Shown: one piece after another, positions 31,001-44,300 of the stretch | How the letters are laid out: every line of letters begins with the position of its first letter | How positions within the stretch are numbered: position 1 is the first letter of the stretch | Notes under the pieces: model-generated | Told to the model about the DNA's origin: nothing | The model's database searches: none | What the model saw: the letters and a program-made list of their open reading frames with translations, nothing else | Translations under genes and position numbers: made by a program | Source: Hyaloscypha bicolor E | Taxonomy: Eukaryota; Ascomycota; Leotiomycetes; Helotiales; Hyaloscyphaceae | DNA: 64,000 nucleotides | Direction of reading: 5' to 3' | Assembly (NCBI RefSeq): GCF_002865645.1 | Contig: NW_020194693.1 | Coordinates: 1 to 64,000, forward strand

Positions 31001-34000
31001 TTATATTTGGCTCTGGAGAGTTTCCGGGACTAGAATACTACTAGATACTAGTATTTTTTTAGGTTATTACTAGGATTAACTTATTATAAAATAGTACTAG
31101 TAATTACGAATTTCGATATATTAGTTTTAATATAAATTTTCTTGGAAGAGTTAAAATAGACTAGGACAGGTATTATAGTAAAAGCTTTTTTTAAAGTCTT
31201 AAAGCTTTTAGTTACTTTATTTATTTATATAAAGGAACCGGATTTCCGGCCCTTTTCTATTTCTTTTAAGAGATCTATTAAGCCTATAGTTACCTGAGAG
31301 TAATAGTAAATAAACCTATAGTAGAAATTAGTAAATCTAAGAAATACTTAGATATTATAGAATAATTCTAGTTCTAGCTATTTAATAATACTATGGACCT
31401 GTTTAGGATTCGTATAAATATTTTCTATTCTAATAAGGAAGCCCAAAAATTCGATTTCCTTAATATTAAACTCGTATTTACTAAGTTTATAAAATAGGTT
31501 ATTTTTATATAGCCTAGTAAGTACCTAGTAAATATAATTATAGTATTTATTCTTATTTCGGGAGTAAATAAGAATATTATTTAAATAAATAATCACGAAA
31601 TAATTCAGGAGCCCTATAAGTATAGTATTAATATATACTTGAAATATGGCTAGTATATTAGCTAGCCTAAAAGGTATTATAAGATATTTAAAATAGCTAT
31701 AGCAGGTCCTAAAAGCCGTCTTTTACTCGTATTTTTTATAAATTCTTACCTAATAATATATATTCTTGAGATCTAGCTTTATAAAGATCTTGGCTTCTCG
31801 GAGCTAGTTAAGGGTCTTATTAATAAGAGGAAGCAAATACTAATTCTTAATTATAACTTAGTTAAGTCTATAATAATTAATATAAAGATATAGTTCTCTA
31901 TCTTTCTTAGGAATAAAAAGAATAGGCGCCCTTACTAGGCTTTTACTAGGCCTTATCTAATGTTTATAAAGCATATCCTGTAAATATAGACGTAATGCTT
32001 CTAGTTAGGTCTCTAATAGATTATATAAAGGCCTATACGGGACTATACTATTTATATTAATAGAGTATTTAATACCGCCAAGATTAGGAAGTTCCGAAGC
32101 TTTATTAGGGTCAAAAACCTCTGAGAAGTCTTCGTATTTATTATCCCGGAGGTAAATAGGCATCTCTAAGGCCTTTTTCCGGAGGGTATTAATTTGCTAT
32201 ATTAAAAATTCTTGTTTAGTATTACTAGAATCATATAATAAAGCAGAGATCTAGTAACTATTGCAAATATATGAAGCCTATTATTTAGGATAGTTATATT
32301 TGCCTTTAGTCAAGAATAAAACTTGAGGCACTAGCTCAGGGTACTGGTTAAGCTCCTTACTAAATTCTTTTAGTATTAGGATCTTAATATTATTAGGCCA
32401 CGCAGGTATATATGCCTATTATTTCTTAATATAATCTATATATTACGCAAGGGTTACTTTATAAAATTCCATACTAAAGATAAGGTTATAAGAGCTAATA
32501 TTCTTGTATTTATAGAACTAGAACTTAAAAGAATATATCTTACTATAATTATCTATAATAAATATCTCAAGATTATAGGCTTAATAGACCTTAAATCTAT
32601 TCTCATAAAAGGTTATAAACTCTTGGTTATACTTAGCTAAGGTAGTAAAGCCCCGGCTTTGAGCCTAATTATTATTAAGGAAGTTATAGTCTGACCTAGT
32701 ATTACCGAGTCTATTATATATCTCTGAGGTACCTATTTCTGGCTATATTAATCTTGCTTAAATAGTTATATAAAGTAATATATCTTTTTTATTATGGCCA
32801 AAATTATTAATATTTAAGATTTGGCCTTCCCTTTTCCCTATTTCTTAGGAAGATCTTCTCTAGAGTACTTCTTTATAATAATGGTATTAACCTGCTTCTG
32901 CAGATACCTTGACTCTTCTATAGTTTTGGCCTTATTAGGGTTTTGCCAAGCCTATTTGGTATACTTGGAATACTTTGCACTTCCTGAGAAGTATTCTTTC
33001 TGTCTATAAGTCTAATAAACTATACCTAAAGTGAAACTAGTACTTTATTAAGGCCTTAAAGGGGCCAAAGCACTACCTGAGGGTTTCTCACGTGATTTTC
33101 AGAACTTATTCTTCCTTTTTTAATAGCCTTGCGAATTAGAATTCGCTAAGTCAGAGTTCTTGGGGGCAGAATTGCCCTTGCTAGACTCCCCTGTCTTTGC
33201 TTTCCTTAATTTGGGATAAGTAGTATATTCTGCTTTCTAAGCTTTCTTAAGCTACTCGGAAATAGATACTGCCTTATCTCCTAAGAAAATAGATATAAGT
33301 ATCTAATAAGTCTTATAGTTAGATAAAGTAGTATTAAGAGTCCGGACCCGGTCCTTCTTAGGGCATAGGTCCTAGTTAACTTCGAGACTAATTATCCGAG
33401 TATATAACTCGATAACTATCTCGCCGTTTTTCTAATAAAGATCTCGGAGTTCCTTAAAGGTGTCTTATTAACGGGTTTGAGGTACTTGGAATATATTAGC
33501 TAAGTAGGCCTTGAATTACTCCTAATAGACCTTATATAATAGTGGGCTTTGCTTTATTATAGCCTCCCAAGTATTATAAGGTTTATTCCTAAGGGCACTT
33601 ATAATAGAGTTAATTCTAAAAGAGTATCTATTATAAGTTTAAGGCTAGGTTCTAAAGACCGCCTCTCAGGAGGACATAAATATCCTCTATTCCTTAAGGG
33701 ACTTTCCATAATATAAGTCAGGCGTCCGGACCTTAAGAAGCTTCTCTCGGTCCAAATATATTTTTAGGATATTATATAGTAGCTCCTAACGGATAGTATC
33801 GAGATTACTCTCAAAGCTTATTATATTAGGAAAGGGGGTGAGTTCTAACCCTATTTTAGGAAGTTCCCTGGTAGGAATTACCGAGGAAGAGAGGGTAGAC
33901 TCACGAATAGAGTTTCTATGAGATATAGTAAACCGCAAGATATCCCTGAGGATACCCTTATATTACTCTAACTATAGGATACGCTAGTTAATTGCATTTA

Positions 34001-34315
34001 CTAATTCTTGCTTTTATTAGAGTGTTTTGACTTTAGTATATAAGCCCTGTTCCGTAGCTTGGGTAGTAGTAACTCGGGTATTAATCTCGGCGTCTTAATT
34101 ATTACCGGGATTATTTCCGTTATTATTACTGGCTCTCGGAGGCTCCTGAGGGGCCCCGTTAAAAGTATTAGACGAGCCTTTGCCGTTACTCATATCGGGG
34201 TTAATCTGGTCGACTTCCTCTATAGGAATAGCTTTAGTAAGGGGTTATATATTTTATAGATTTCGAGATATAATTACTTATTAAACTATCTTCTTTGAGA
34301 GTAGAGAAATTAGCT
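28027..34315 (-). pseudogene. Gypsy-2 gag-pol (ruined)
   Basis: Read right to left on the minus strand. RT is the clearest part, at about 31,930-31,550: ILFIPKKDRELYLYINYY, IKLDLKNIYY, then a stop, KTAFRTCYSYFKYLIIPFRL, and YLNNILIYSRN where an active RT has YLDDILIYS. Both catalytic Asp codons of that motif are now Asn. A weak knuckle-like segment near 33,000 fits the end of gag. Stops occur every few dozen codons. The remaining short frames (32821-33009, 34059-34259) are antisense accidents. Confidence 0.8.
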
Positions 34316-34613
34316 TATGAGGTGTTTATTAGTAAGTAATAAGATAATAGAATAAATTAGTGTATTATAAAACTATAGTATTAAATTTAGTATAGAACTA
34401 ATCTCTATTCCTCCTGTAAGGTCCAGGGAAGCCCCCTCTAAATAGGAGGCCCCGATAGTATACATATAATTAGTAATTTATAAGCCTAATACATATAATA
34501 TAAATAGTAGTTAGTTGGGATATTAAAGGGCTACCGAACTCCCTAATTAATACCCGTGATATCCGAGGTTCGTTATATGCCCTTAAGTCACGTGCGTCCC
34601 TGCACACATTACA
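34316..34613 (-). repeat. Gypsy-2 5' LTR
   Basis: 298 bp, plus strand ends TGCACACATTACA with the CA end intact; followed by the target duplicate TTAAT. Confidence 0.92.
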
Positions 34614-34618
34614 TTAAT

Positions 34619-37600
34619 AGCCTTATATATTATTTAATTATAATATATATATTTTTAAAACTTTCTTAATAAAACTCTTATTTTATATTTTAAAGTAATT
34701 AAGAAAATATAAGTTAAAACCCTCTTTTTAAAAGTAAATAAAAGTATATTATTATTATTATTATTATTATAGTATAAGATTAATTTTTTAAAAAAAGCTA
34801 AATCGAAAATATATTCTTATAGTAATTACTCGAATATATTAAGCCTAAAAAATTACTAAAATAAATATAAAGAAAGTATTATAATAAGAGTTATTAAATT
34901 AAAGCTAGTATAATTACTTTATTTAATTAGAATCTATATATTTACTTTTTAAAGCTTTATATTTTATTTAAGCTCTTTTCTAGCTAGTTTAATTAATTTT
35001 ATTATTATTTAATATAACTCTTTATTTTATAATCTTTATATATATTAGTTATAAGTCCGGCCTTATACTAATAAGCTTTCTAATTAATATATTATAGAGA
35101 GTATTCAAGAGCTTATTTAATTTATTTCTTTAAAAATTATATTTTAATTTATATTTCTATTATTAACTAATTAATAGAAACTATTTCTATAGTTCTTATA
35201 GTTTCTAAAAGCCTAATTATAATTATATTAGAAGCTATAATAAAGATTATTATCCTAAAGAACTATAGTTCCTAAATAAACTAGTTTAATACTTTTTATA
35301 AAATAGCTAGTAATAAGAGTATCTGAAATAAAATTAACTCATTTAATAATAAAGTAATTAAAACAAATATAATAGCTTTTCTCAGGCTTCTTTTTATAAT
35401 TAATAAGCTTATACTAAAAGAAATAGAGAATTACTATATTAGATACCAAGTTAAAGTAGAGAATTAGAATAAGAATACTCGATCTATAATTAAAAAAGAA
35501 TTAAAACTAGTATTTTTATAGCCTATAATATTTAGAGGTATTAGAGATTACTATTTAGTACTTTTATAAGACTATAAGATTAAGAAACTAGACTAGATAA
35601 ATAAATTAGTATATTATTATATAATTAGATAATAGCTTTATTAAATAGTTAATATAAAGATCCTTATAAACTTTATTTTAGAACTTAAAAAAAGTAAATA
35701 GAACTTTATTTATAAGATTCTTAAGGCTTTATTAATGAAATATAATTCTATAAATATAATATAAATTACTATTACTCGGAAAATATATAGCTCGGTTCTA
35801 TTATAAGTAAATAAAAAAGAAATAAGCCCAAAATACTAGTTTATTAATTAAAAGAAAATATTTAATTATATTAGAGCTTTTAAAATTATTAAAATTAAAG
35901 GTATTCTAGTAATAATTAAGTTCTTAATAGCTTTCTAGTAAAAACTTATACTAATCTAAATAATAAAATAGCTTAGTAATTTATATAATAAAAATAAACT
36001 AGGGCTTCTAATTCTTATATTCGAATAATATAGCCAGATATTTAATTGAATTATTTTAAAAAATTAAAATACTAAATACTTAGAAGCTTCTATAATTTTT
36101 ACTATATTCGGGAATTAAACTAATAAAGAATTAGATAGCAAACCTAATTCAAATAAATACAAGTATTATAAATACTTTTATAAGAATTCCAAGACCTTTA
36201 AATATAAATAAAACCTATTTAATTATATTATTATAAAAATTATAATTACTAGATTAAATAAAACTTAAATAAAATTCAAGTCTAATAAGAAATAGATTAG
36301 AAAAATCCGGGAAAGGCTTTAATTAAATATTAAAAGAATCTGAAACCTTAGCTAAAAAAGAAATATAATATAAAAAATTACTAGTAAATAAGCTATAAAG
36401 AAACTAATACCTGGTACTAGTTCTAAAAAAAAGCCTAAAACACCCGGAACCTAATTTCCTAAGAACTTTAATATTATTCTAGTAGATTTTATATTTATAA
36501 TTCAAAGCCTAGATTAGGAAATCTATATAATATTTAATTTCTTAAAATATTTACTTCTTTAGAATATCTTATTAAATAACTATAATACTATATATTTAGT
36601 TAATAATAAGAATCTAATTAATTCTAATACTTTTATTAAAGCAAAAATTAATAATTATATAAAAACAGGAATAATTAGTTTTCTAATTATTAGATATAAT
36701 ACTTATATAATACTTATATAATTAATAAATTTATAAAACTATATATTAAAAATCTAATTCTTTATAATATTATAATTATTAAAGAATTCTATATAAATAT
36801 TATTTCCGAAGCTATTTAATAAAAAAGAAAGCTTAGTATTATAGATATAATTTTATAATTAGATTAGAAAGTTATAAAAAGAATATAATTGAAATATAAT
36901 TAAAATATAGATTTAATTTAATTTTCCTTAAATATAAGCTATTCTTTATTTATTCTAATATTTCATTCGAAATTCCTATTAATACTAGTAATATACTTAT
37001 ATTTCTAATATTCGAATATTTAATTAGAATTTAGTATAAGAGATTAAAGAAGTATTTTAAGCTAAGAAGTAATTTAAAAGAAAAATAATATATAAAAGCA
37101 AAGTATTTAATTTATAAAGCTATATAAAAGCTTATTAATTATATATATAATATAAAAATTAATAAACTAATAAGAATTTTATAAGAATTTTATATTTAGA
37201 TATATATTAGATAAGTAATCTTATATAAACTAATTAAAAAAGTCTATTTAACTATTTTAGAGAATCTTATATAATTTATTTAATTACCTAAATAGCTATA
37301 ATAGTTTAAACTAGATTCTAATAATTAAAAACGAATTTAGTAGAAAGCTTTTTAGATATTTTCTATTAAATAAAAAAGATTTACTAGTATTTAATATAAT
37401 AAGGGATTTTAAATAATAGATATATAAATAATATAATTTTTTAATTACTTATATTAAATATAATTAGAAGAAAATAATTATTCTAATTTAAAGAATATTA
37501 ACTTATTAGATTTAAATAAAGAAATAAGATATTAAAATCGAGCTTTTTTATTTATATATATATAAGTCAAATAATAATATTAAGTAAATAGAATATGAAA

Positions 37601-38105
37601 TTATAAATAAAACTATTATAATATACTTAATAGCTAATTTATTTAGAAAGCTATAGCTAGAAAACTTTATAGCTATAATTTATTTATATAATTAGAGTTC
37701 TTTATATATAAATAATTAGAGAATATTAAATAAAGTACTCGATTTATAATTCTATAATTATTTTTATTAATATAATTTAGAGCTTATAATATAAATAATA
37801 ATTAAAAACTATAAAATAGAACGAAATAAGAAAGTATTTAAGATTATATTATATAAATATATTAGATATTTAATTAGATATATTATATTTAATATTTATA
37901 AAATCTGGATTTTTATATTTAATTAAGTAATTATTATATATAATATTATATTTAATAAGAATATTTTTTATAAAAAGAATTATAAATATATAAAAAACTA
38001 TTATATAAATATATAAAAAACTATTATATAAAGATTATAAAAAATATAATAAAATTATTTCTAGAAAATAAAATTTAGAATACTAAATTAATCTTTAATA
38101 ATTAT
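34619..38105 (+). pseudogene. RIP-ruined desert with a probable second copia remnant
   Basis: No frame survives. A (TTA)n microsatellite lies at about 34,748-34,772. On the plus strand around 36,130-36,700 there is a Cys-knuckle-like segment with Tyr in place of Cys (KYKYYKYFYKN). It is followed by YNTIYLVNNKNL and IKTGIISF, which resemble the copia protease block (D-S-G-A-x-x-H-x-x-N). This suggests a copia-type gag-protease-integrase remnant cut off on the right by gypsy-3. The assignment is tentative. Confidence 0.35.
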
Positions 38106-38380
38106 TATAATTCTCAGATATTTAATATCTGAAATATCTAGTCAGATACTAGATATTTCCTAGATATATATAATATAGCTACTTTACTAAAGAAATATAC
38201 TTGAAATATACTAGAAATATTTAGAAAATTAAGCTTTTTTAGAACTAGTATATTATAAAATATATATATTTTCTTATAGCCTTTTATATTTTAGTTTTCT
38301 TTTTCTTAGCTTTAAATTATTTTTATAAAAGACCTTTTATCTTACTTTTTAAGCCCTAAATATTATATTTATAATAGTAT
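38106..38380 (+). repeat. Gypsy-3 5' LTR (approximate ends)
   Basis: Aligns with 46134-46406 from TATAATTC to ATAATAGTA. The copies differ by many C/T and G/A changes. Confidence 0.7.
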
Positions 38381-41300
38381 TTAAAGTTCTCTTTTTTTAA
38401 TTTTATAAAGAATTTCAAATAAACTAATTTAGAACTATTAGAAATATAAATATTACTAAAATAATAGAATCTTAGAAATATAAGTAATAAACTCTAGAAT
38501 AATAAAAGTAAAAAGCTTTAGAACCTTTAAAGAAATTAGATATTTATATTTTTATAAATATATACTAATAATATATTAGAAATTCTTTTAAAAATCCAAA
38601 AATTAAAGAATCTTAAATAAAGGCTACTTTTTAATTAAGTTCTAAAGTAATAGATATTTATAGGCTAGTAATCTAACTATTATCCTTAAGCTTTATTTTA
38701 TAATTTTATAGGCCTTATATATATACTAGTAATAAGATTATTAGAAAAAATATAATAAATTAATTTTCTAGAATATTATATAATCCGAAATAATATTAAT
38801 TTCTTCTAAAGCTTCTATTAGTTTAAGTTATTTTATTAGTAGCCCTTTTTGAACTAAATATTTTATTAATATTTCTAAAGGTTTTTTTAGATAAATTTAT
38901 AAAGAAAAAGGCTTTTTTTTTATTAAAAAGCTTTTATATACTAATTAGCTTATTACTATTAAAGAATTATATAAATAATTTAAAGAAGCTAATTATTTAT
39001 TTTCTAATATTAATTCAATTATTATTAGTTATTAGAAGAATTTTAAAAAGGCTATTTTATATAAGATAAGCTATAAAAATATTAAGGGCCTTTTTAAAAA
39101 TATTAAGCTTTATAATATTAAGCTCGAGAATAATATTAAATACTATATAGTTATAGTAAATTAGCTTATAATAGCTCTAGTTATTTTTATTCTATTTGCT
39201 TTTATTATTTTTATAATTCCAGTTATTTCGATTTTTTTTAAAAGAATTCCGAACTTTTATTTATTTATTTCTATTTAGAATCTCCTATATCTTATATCTC
39301 TTTTAGAAATACTAGAATTACTAAGTTCTCAGATTTAATTCTCTTTATTAGAAATTATACTATCTTTAATAACTAGCTAATTTAGATTAAAAATAAGTTA
39401 TAAGAAAATACTAATTTATATTTATTTAAAAATCTTAAAATTATTTATATTTCTAATAAACTTACTAGTAATACTTTTATTCTAATTAATTCTTATATAA
39501 ATAAAAATAATTCGAATTATTACTATTAGCTTTTAGAATTCTATTCTTATTTAAAAAAGCTATATTCTAACTTTAATAAAATATAAAATACTTATTATAA
39601 TTTTAATAAGCTTTAAATATAAACTAAATAAGAAACTTCTATTAAAACTTTAGAAATTAATATATATATATTATAATAATTAGTAAATTAAGGCTATATA
39701 TAAGAAAACTAAAAAATAAAAAAAAATAAAAGCTATTCTAATTAAGTTTATTTCTAGTATTATATTTCTATATATTTCTAAAAATATACTTTTAAGAAAG
39801 AATCTAAAAAGCTTATATTAACTACTTTTATTAAATATATATTTCTTTATAAATATAAGTAATATTTTATAAAAACTGAAAATCTTTTAATTATTAAATA
39901 CTATAATTATAATAAGTTCAATTATTATATTAGATATTATTTAATTATATATAATAAGGAAATTAAAGTAGCTTTTTTTAGAATTAAACTAGGTTTAGTT
40001 TCTATTTTACCGGAATATCTAGTTACTAATCTAGTAAAATATTTAGAGAATTCGAGTTCTAATTCTAATATAAAACCAGAAAACAAGTACTTTTAAAAAA
40101 AGTCTTTATTTTAGAAGCTTATAATATAAATTTAGTAGAAATTAAATTAAATTATTTAATAAAAGGAAATACTCTTATAATATTCTATATTATTAATATA
40201 AATAAATTAGAAATTAAGTTTTTTTTTCTTATTAATATTAGAGCTAATAATTATACTTTTATTAATATAAAGCTTATTTAGTTTATAAAGTAATTCTTAG
40301 AAATAGAACTATAATTTCTTTTTTTATCTTATATTATATATAGTTTTAATAAAAAGCTAGCTAAGTTTATTAAGAAATATATAGAAGTCTTATTTCTAAT
40401 TAATAAATAAAATATTAATATACTTATAATTATTTTAAATTTTAGAAATTATAATATTATTTTTAGTAGAAAATAAATAATATATATATTAATATTCTAG
40501 TTAATTATAGAAGATATAGGCTTATATAACTAAAGAATAAGCCTAAATTTATATAATTTGGTTATATTATTAATATTTCTTAATAATAGCTAGAAAAGTA
40601 ATCTAATAAAAAGTATTAAAAAGATACTAATTAATGAAATTCTATTATAAGCTATTTCTAGAAATCTTTTATTTTTAAGTAAATTTTTTTCTTTTAAACT
40701 AATTAGAAGAAATTATATAAAACTATAAAAAGAAGCTTTTATAGCCTAATTAAGATATAATATCTAAAAAAAAAGCTAAAAAAATAAAAAGAGATTTTTA
40801 ATAAAGAATAAATATTAAATCTAGTTATTTTTATTTCTATAGTATTTAATTATATAACTAAAAGAAAAGATAATATTATTAGTTAAATCTTTATTTATAA
40901 GATTAATAAAAAGCTTAAAGCTCGAAAAAAAGAAGCTATCTCTAATTTAGAAGATTAATAACTAGAAAAAATAAAGCTTTAATAATTCTAGAAAATATTA
41001 TTTCCGGAATTTAAAAAATATATTTCTGTTTTTTTTAAAAAGAAATCTAATACTTTTTTTCTCTATAAATTATATAATTATAAGATTTAGATTAAAGGCC
41101 TAAAAGAAACTAAAAGTATTAGATACTAATTTCTTTAATAGTAGTTTATTTAAAAGCTTTTAGAAATTAAATATTTCTTAAAAAATAATCTAATTAAAGG
41201 CTTTATTAAAACTAATTAGGCTCTTTTTACTTTACTAGTTCTTTTTATAAAGAAAATAAATAGAGATTTATATTTCTATATTAATTTCTACTATTTAAAT

Positions 41301-44300
41301 AATATTATTCGAAAGAATTAATTTTTTTTACTATTTATTAATAAGATTTTAAATTAATTATCTAAAGCTAAAATTTATATTAAATTAGATATTTACTAAG
41401 CTTTTTATAATATAGCTATAGATTTGAATTTTTAGAAACTAATAATATTTCATATTTATTATAGAATATATAAATAGAATATTTTTTTTTAGAAAAGTTT
41501 TATAAATAGCCTAGTTATATATTAATATTATATAAATAATATATTTTTTAAATATTTAAATAACTTTTATATAATATATCTTAATAATATTCTTATTTAT
41601 TTAAAAAAAACCTAATAAAATACAAATAATATATATATAAAGTATTAGACTATTTATATTTTATTAGTTTTTAAATAAATATTAAAAAATCGGAATTTAA
41701 AATTATATATATAAAATATTTAAATTTTATTATTTCTATATCTAGTATTAAAATAAATTCTAATAAAATTAAAGTAATATATAACTAGTAATTCCTAAAA
41801 ATAATTAAAGATATATAATTCTTTTTTGAATTCTATAACTTCTATAAATACTTTATTAGAAAATATAAATAAATTATTAGATTTTTTATTTTCTTTAAAT
41901 AATTCAAATAATATTAAAAGGCTTTTATTTATTTAAAGAAAGTTATAATTTCTATTCTAGTTTTATAATACTATAATTTAAATCTATTTATAATAATAGA
42001 AATAAATATATCTAAAAAAGTAATTATTAGTTTACTTTTTTAATAAAACCTAGAAATAGGCCTTTAATATCTTATAGCTTATTTTTTTTTAAAACTATAT
42101 TTCTAATAAAGCTTAATTATAATATATATAATAAGGAAATACTTATTATAATATAAGTATTAGAGAAATAAAAAGCCGAACTAGAAAGTCTTTAAAATAC
42201 TTTATTTAAGATCTATTCTAATTATTATATTATTATAAATAATAAAAAATAGTAATTTTATATAAATAATTATCTAATTAAAAGCTTATAAAAAGCTTCT
42301 GGATCTAACTAAATAATAGAAAGCTATTAAATAAAACTAAGCTCTTTAGTATTTATATTTATATAATATATTTCCTAAAAGCTTCTAATTCTCTATATAA
42401 AGAAAATAGCTAGTAAAATACTTCTATAAAATACTTCTAGTAAAAAGAAATATATATATAGTTTATTTATTCTAATTAAGAACTAAGAAATTATTATTTC
42501 CTAGTATCTTATATTAAGCTAATAGAACTAAAAAATAAATAGAAAATAAAGTATTTTCAGATATTTCTAGTAATATATTTAGTTTTCAAAAAAGCCTAGC
42601 TCTAGTTTCAGATAACTTTATAAGCCCAAAATCAGAAAACTATATCATATATATTATTAATACTTAAAATCTCCTAGTAATTTTCTTTTTTTCTTTATCT
42701 AACTCTTTTTTTTTAAGCTATTTATATAGCTTTTTATATTTCTTTATTAAATATTTTTATATATTCTTTAATTATTTATTTATAAGCTATAGATTAAGTT
42801 TCCTAATATAAGAACTAGTAATTATAAGCTTTAGAATAAAGTAATTAATAGGCTTTTATAAGTGCTTTTCTATTCTTATTTTCTTATAAAAATATAAATA
42901 GCCTTATAAATTAGATTATTTAGTAAAAGAAATAAAGATTCTAAATAAAAAATATTTATTTTACTAAATTAGAGCCTTAAAAATCCTTTTATATTACTCG
43001 AATATATAAATAGGCTCTTCTAATATATTAGTCTTAATTATTAAAACAAGTTACTATTTTTTCTAAATAGATATAAACTTAGCTATTACTATTTAAAGAA
43101 AGTTCTTAATTACTAGAAATCTTTTAACTTTTATAACTTAATAGATTTAAGCTTATATAAGAGTTTAATACTAATTATTAATCCAGGCTTTAGGAAATTC
43201 TAAATCTATTCTATTATAGTTTAGAATTCTTTTATAATTCTCTTTTATTTATTCTTATATATTATTTTCTAATAGCTAGAATTTATTATAAAGAGCTTAT
43301 ATAATATTCTAAAAAGAGAATCTTTACTAGAAAACGAATAATTTAAGATATAATATAAATAGAATAGGTTTTATTATATAGTATATCTAGTTCCAAATAT
43401 TCTAATATTAAAAGCTTTATATTAACTAATTTAACTATTTAATAATATATTTCTTAAGCTTAAATAAGTATTCTTTTTTAATATTATTAAAACGAGCTAG
43501 ATATAAAGCTTTTAGTTATATTTCCATTTATATTTCATATTACTAATAAAATATTAGAATTAATAAAATATTAGAATTAATAAAATATTAGAATTAATAA
43601 AATATTAGAATTAATAAAATATTAGAATTAATAAAATATTAGAATTAATGAAATATTAGAATTAATAAAAAATAGAATTAATTTTAAGTTTTATATATTA
43701 TTTAAGAAATCTCCTATAATTAATAAGATATATATTAAAAATTAATAAAGCTATTATTCTAAAAAAAAAAAGGAAAAGATAATAAAAATAAATAAATAAA
43801 TTTTTTTAGTAGTTATAATTATAGTAAGAATAACTATAATTACTAGAATATTTACTAATTACTAATAGAGATATATAGCTAGTATACCGGGCTTATAATT
43901 ATTATAAATAGTTATCTAATTAAAAGCTTATAAAGAGCCTCTAGATCTAGCTAAATAATAAAGAGCTATTAAGTAAATAAAGCTAAGCTTTCTAGTATTT
44001 ATATTTATATAATATATATTTTAGAATATTTTATAATTATTAAAAAGCTCTTTTTTTAATAAGTTAAATAAATTAAGCTTTTATTCTATTATTATTTTAA
44101 GCTTATATATTATTCTAGAAAATTAATTATTTTATTATAAAAATAAAATAAAATAAATACTTAGAATTAAATTAAAGAAAAACTATAAATTTAAATACTT
44201 TTCTTTAAAAATAAGATTAATCCGGAAATTATTTATAACTTATAGCTTATAATAATACTTTATAAAATTGGCTTATTTAATCCGGAATTTAGTTCTAAAA

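Larger units (their letters stand above)
26787..34613 (-). mobile_element. Gypsy-2: complete RIP-degraded Ty3/gypsy element
   Basis: A 7,827-bp element with 298-bp LTRs at 26787-27084 and 34316-34613, and perfect target duplication TTAAT at 26782-26786 and 34614-34618. On the minus strand a polypurine tract (AGGAGGGGGGCAT, complement of 27,087-27,101) adjoins the left LTR. The left LTR is therefore the 3' LTR and gag-pol runs right to left. RT motifs are readable on the minus strand at about 31,930-31,550. Its LTR is unrelated to gypsy-1. An extra plus-strand ORF lies next to the left LTR. Confidence 0.92.

Noticed and set aside
32821..33009. 62-codon frame in gypsy-2, and likewise 34059-34259
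   Set aside because: They lie antisense to gag of the element and show only hydrophobic chance composition from A/T-rich sequence.
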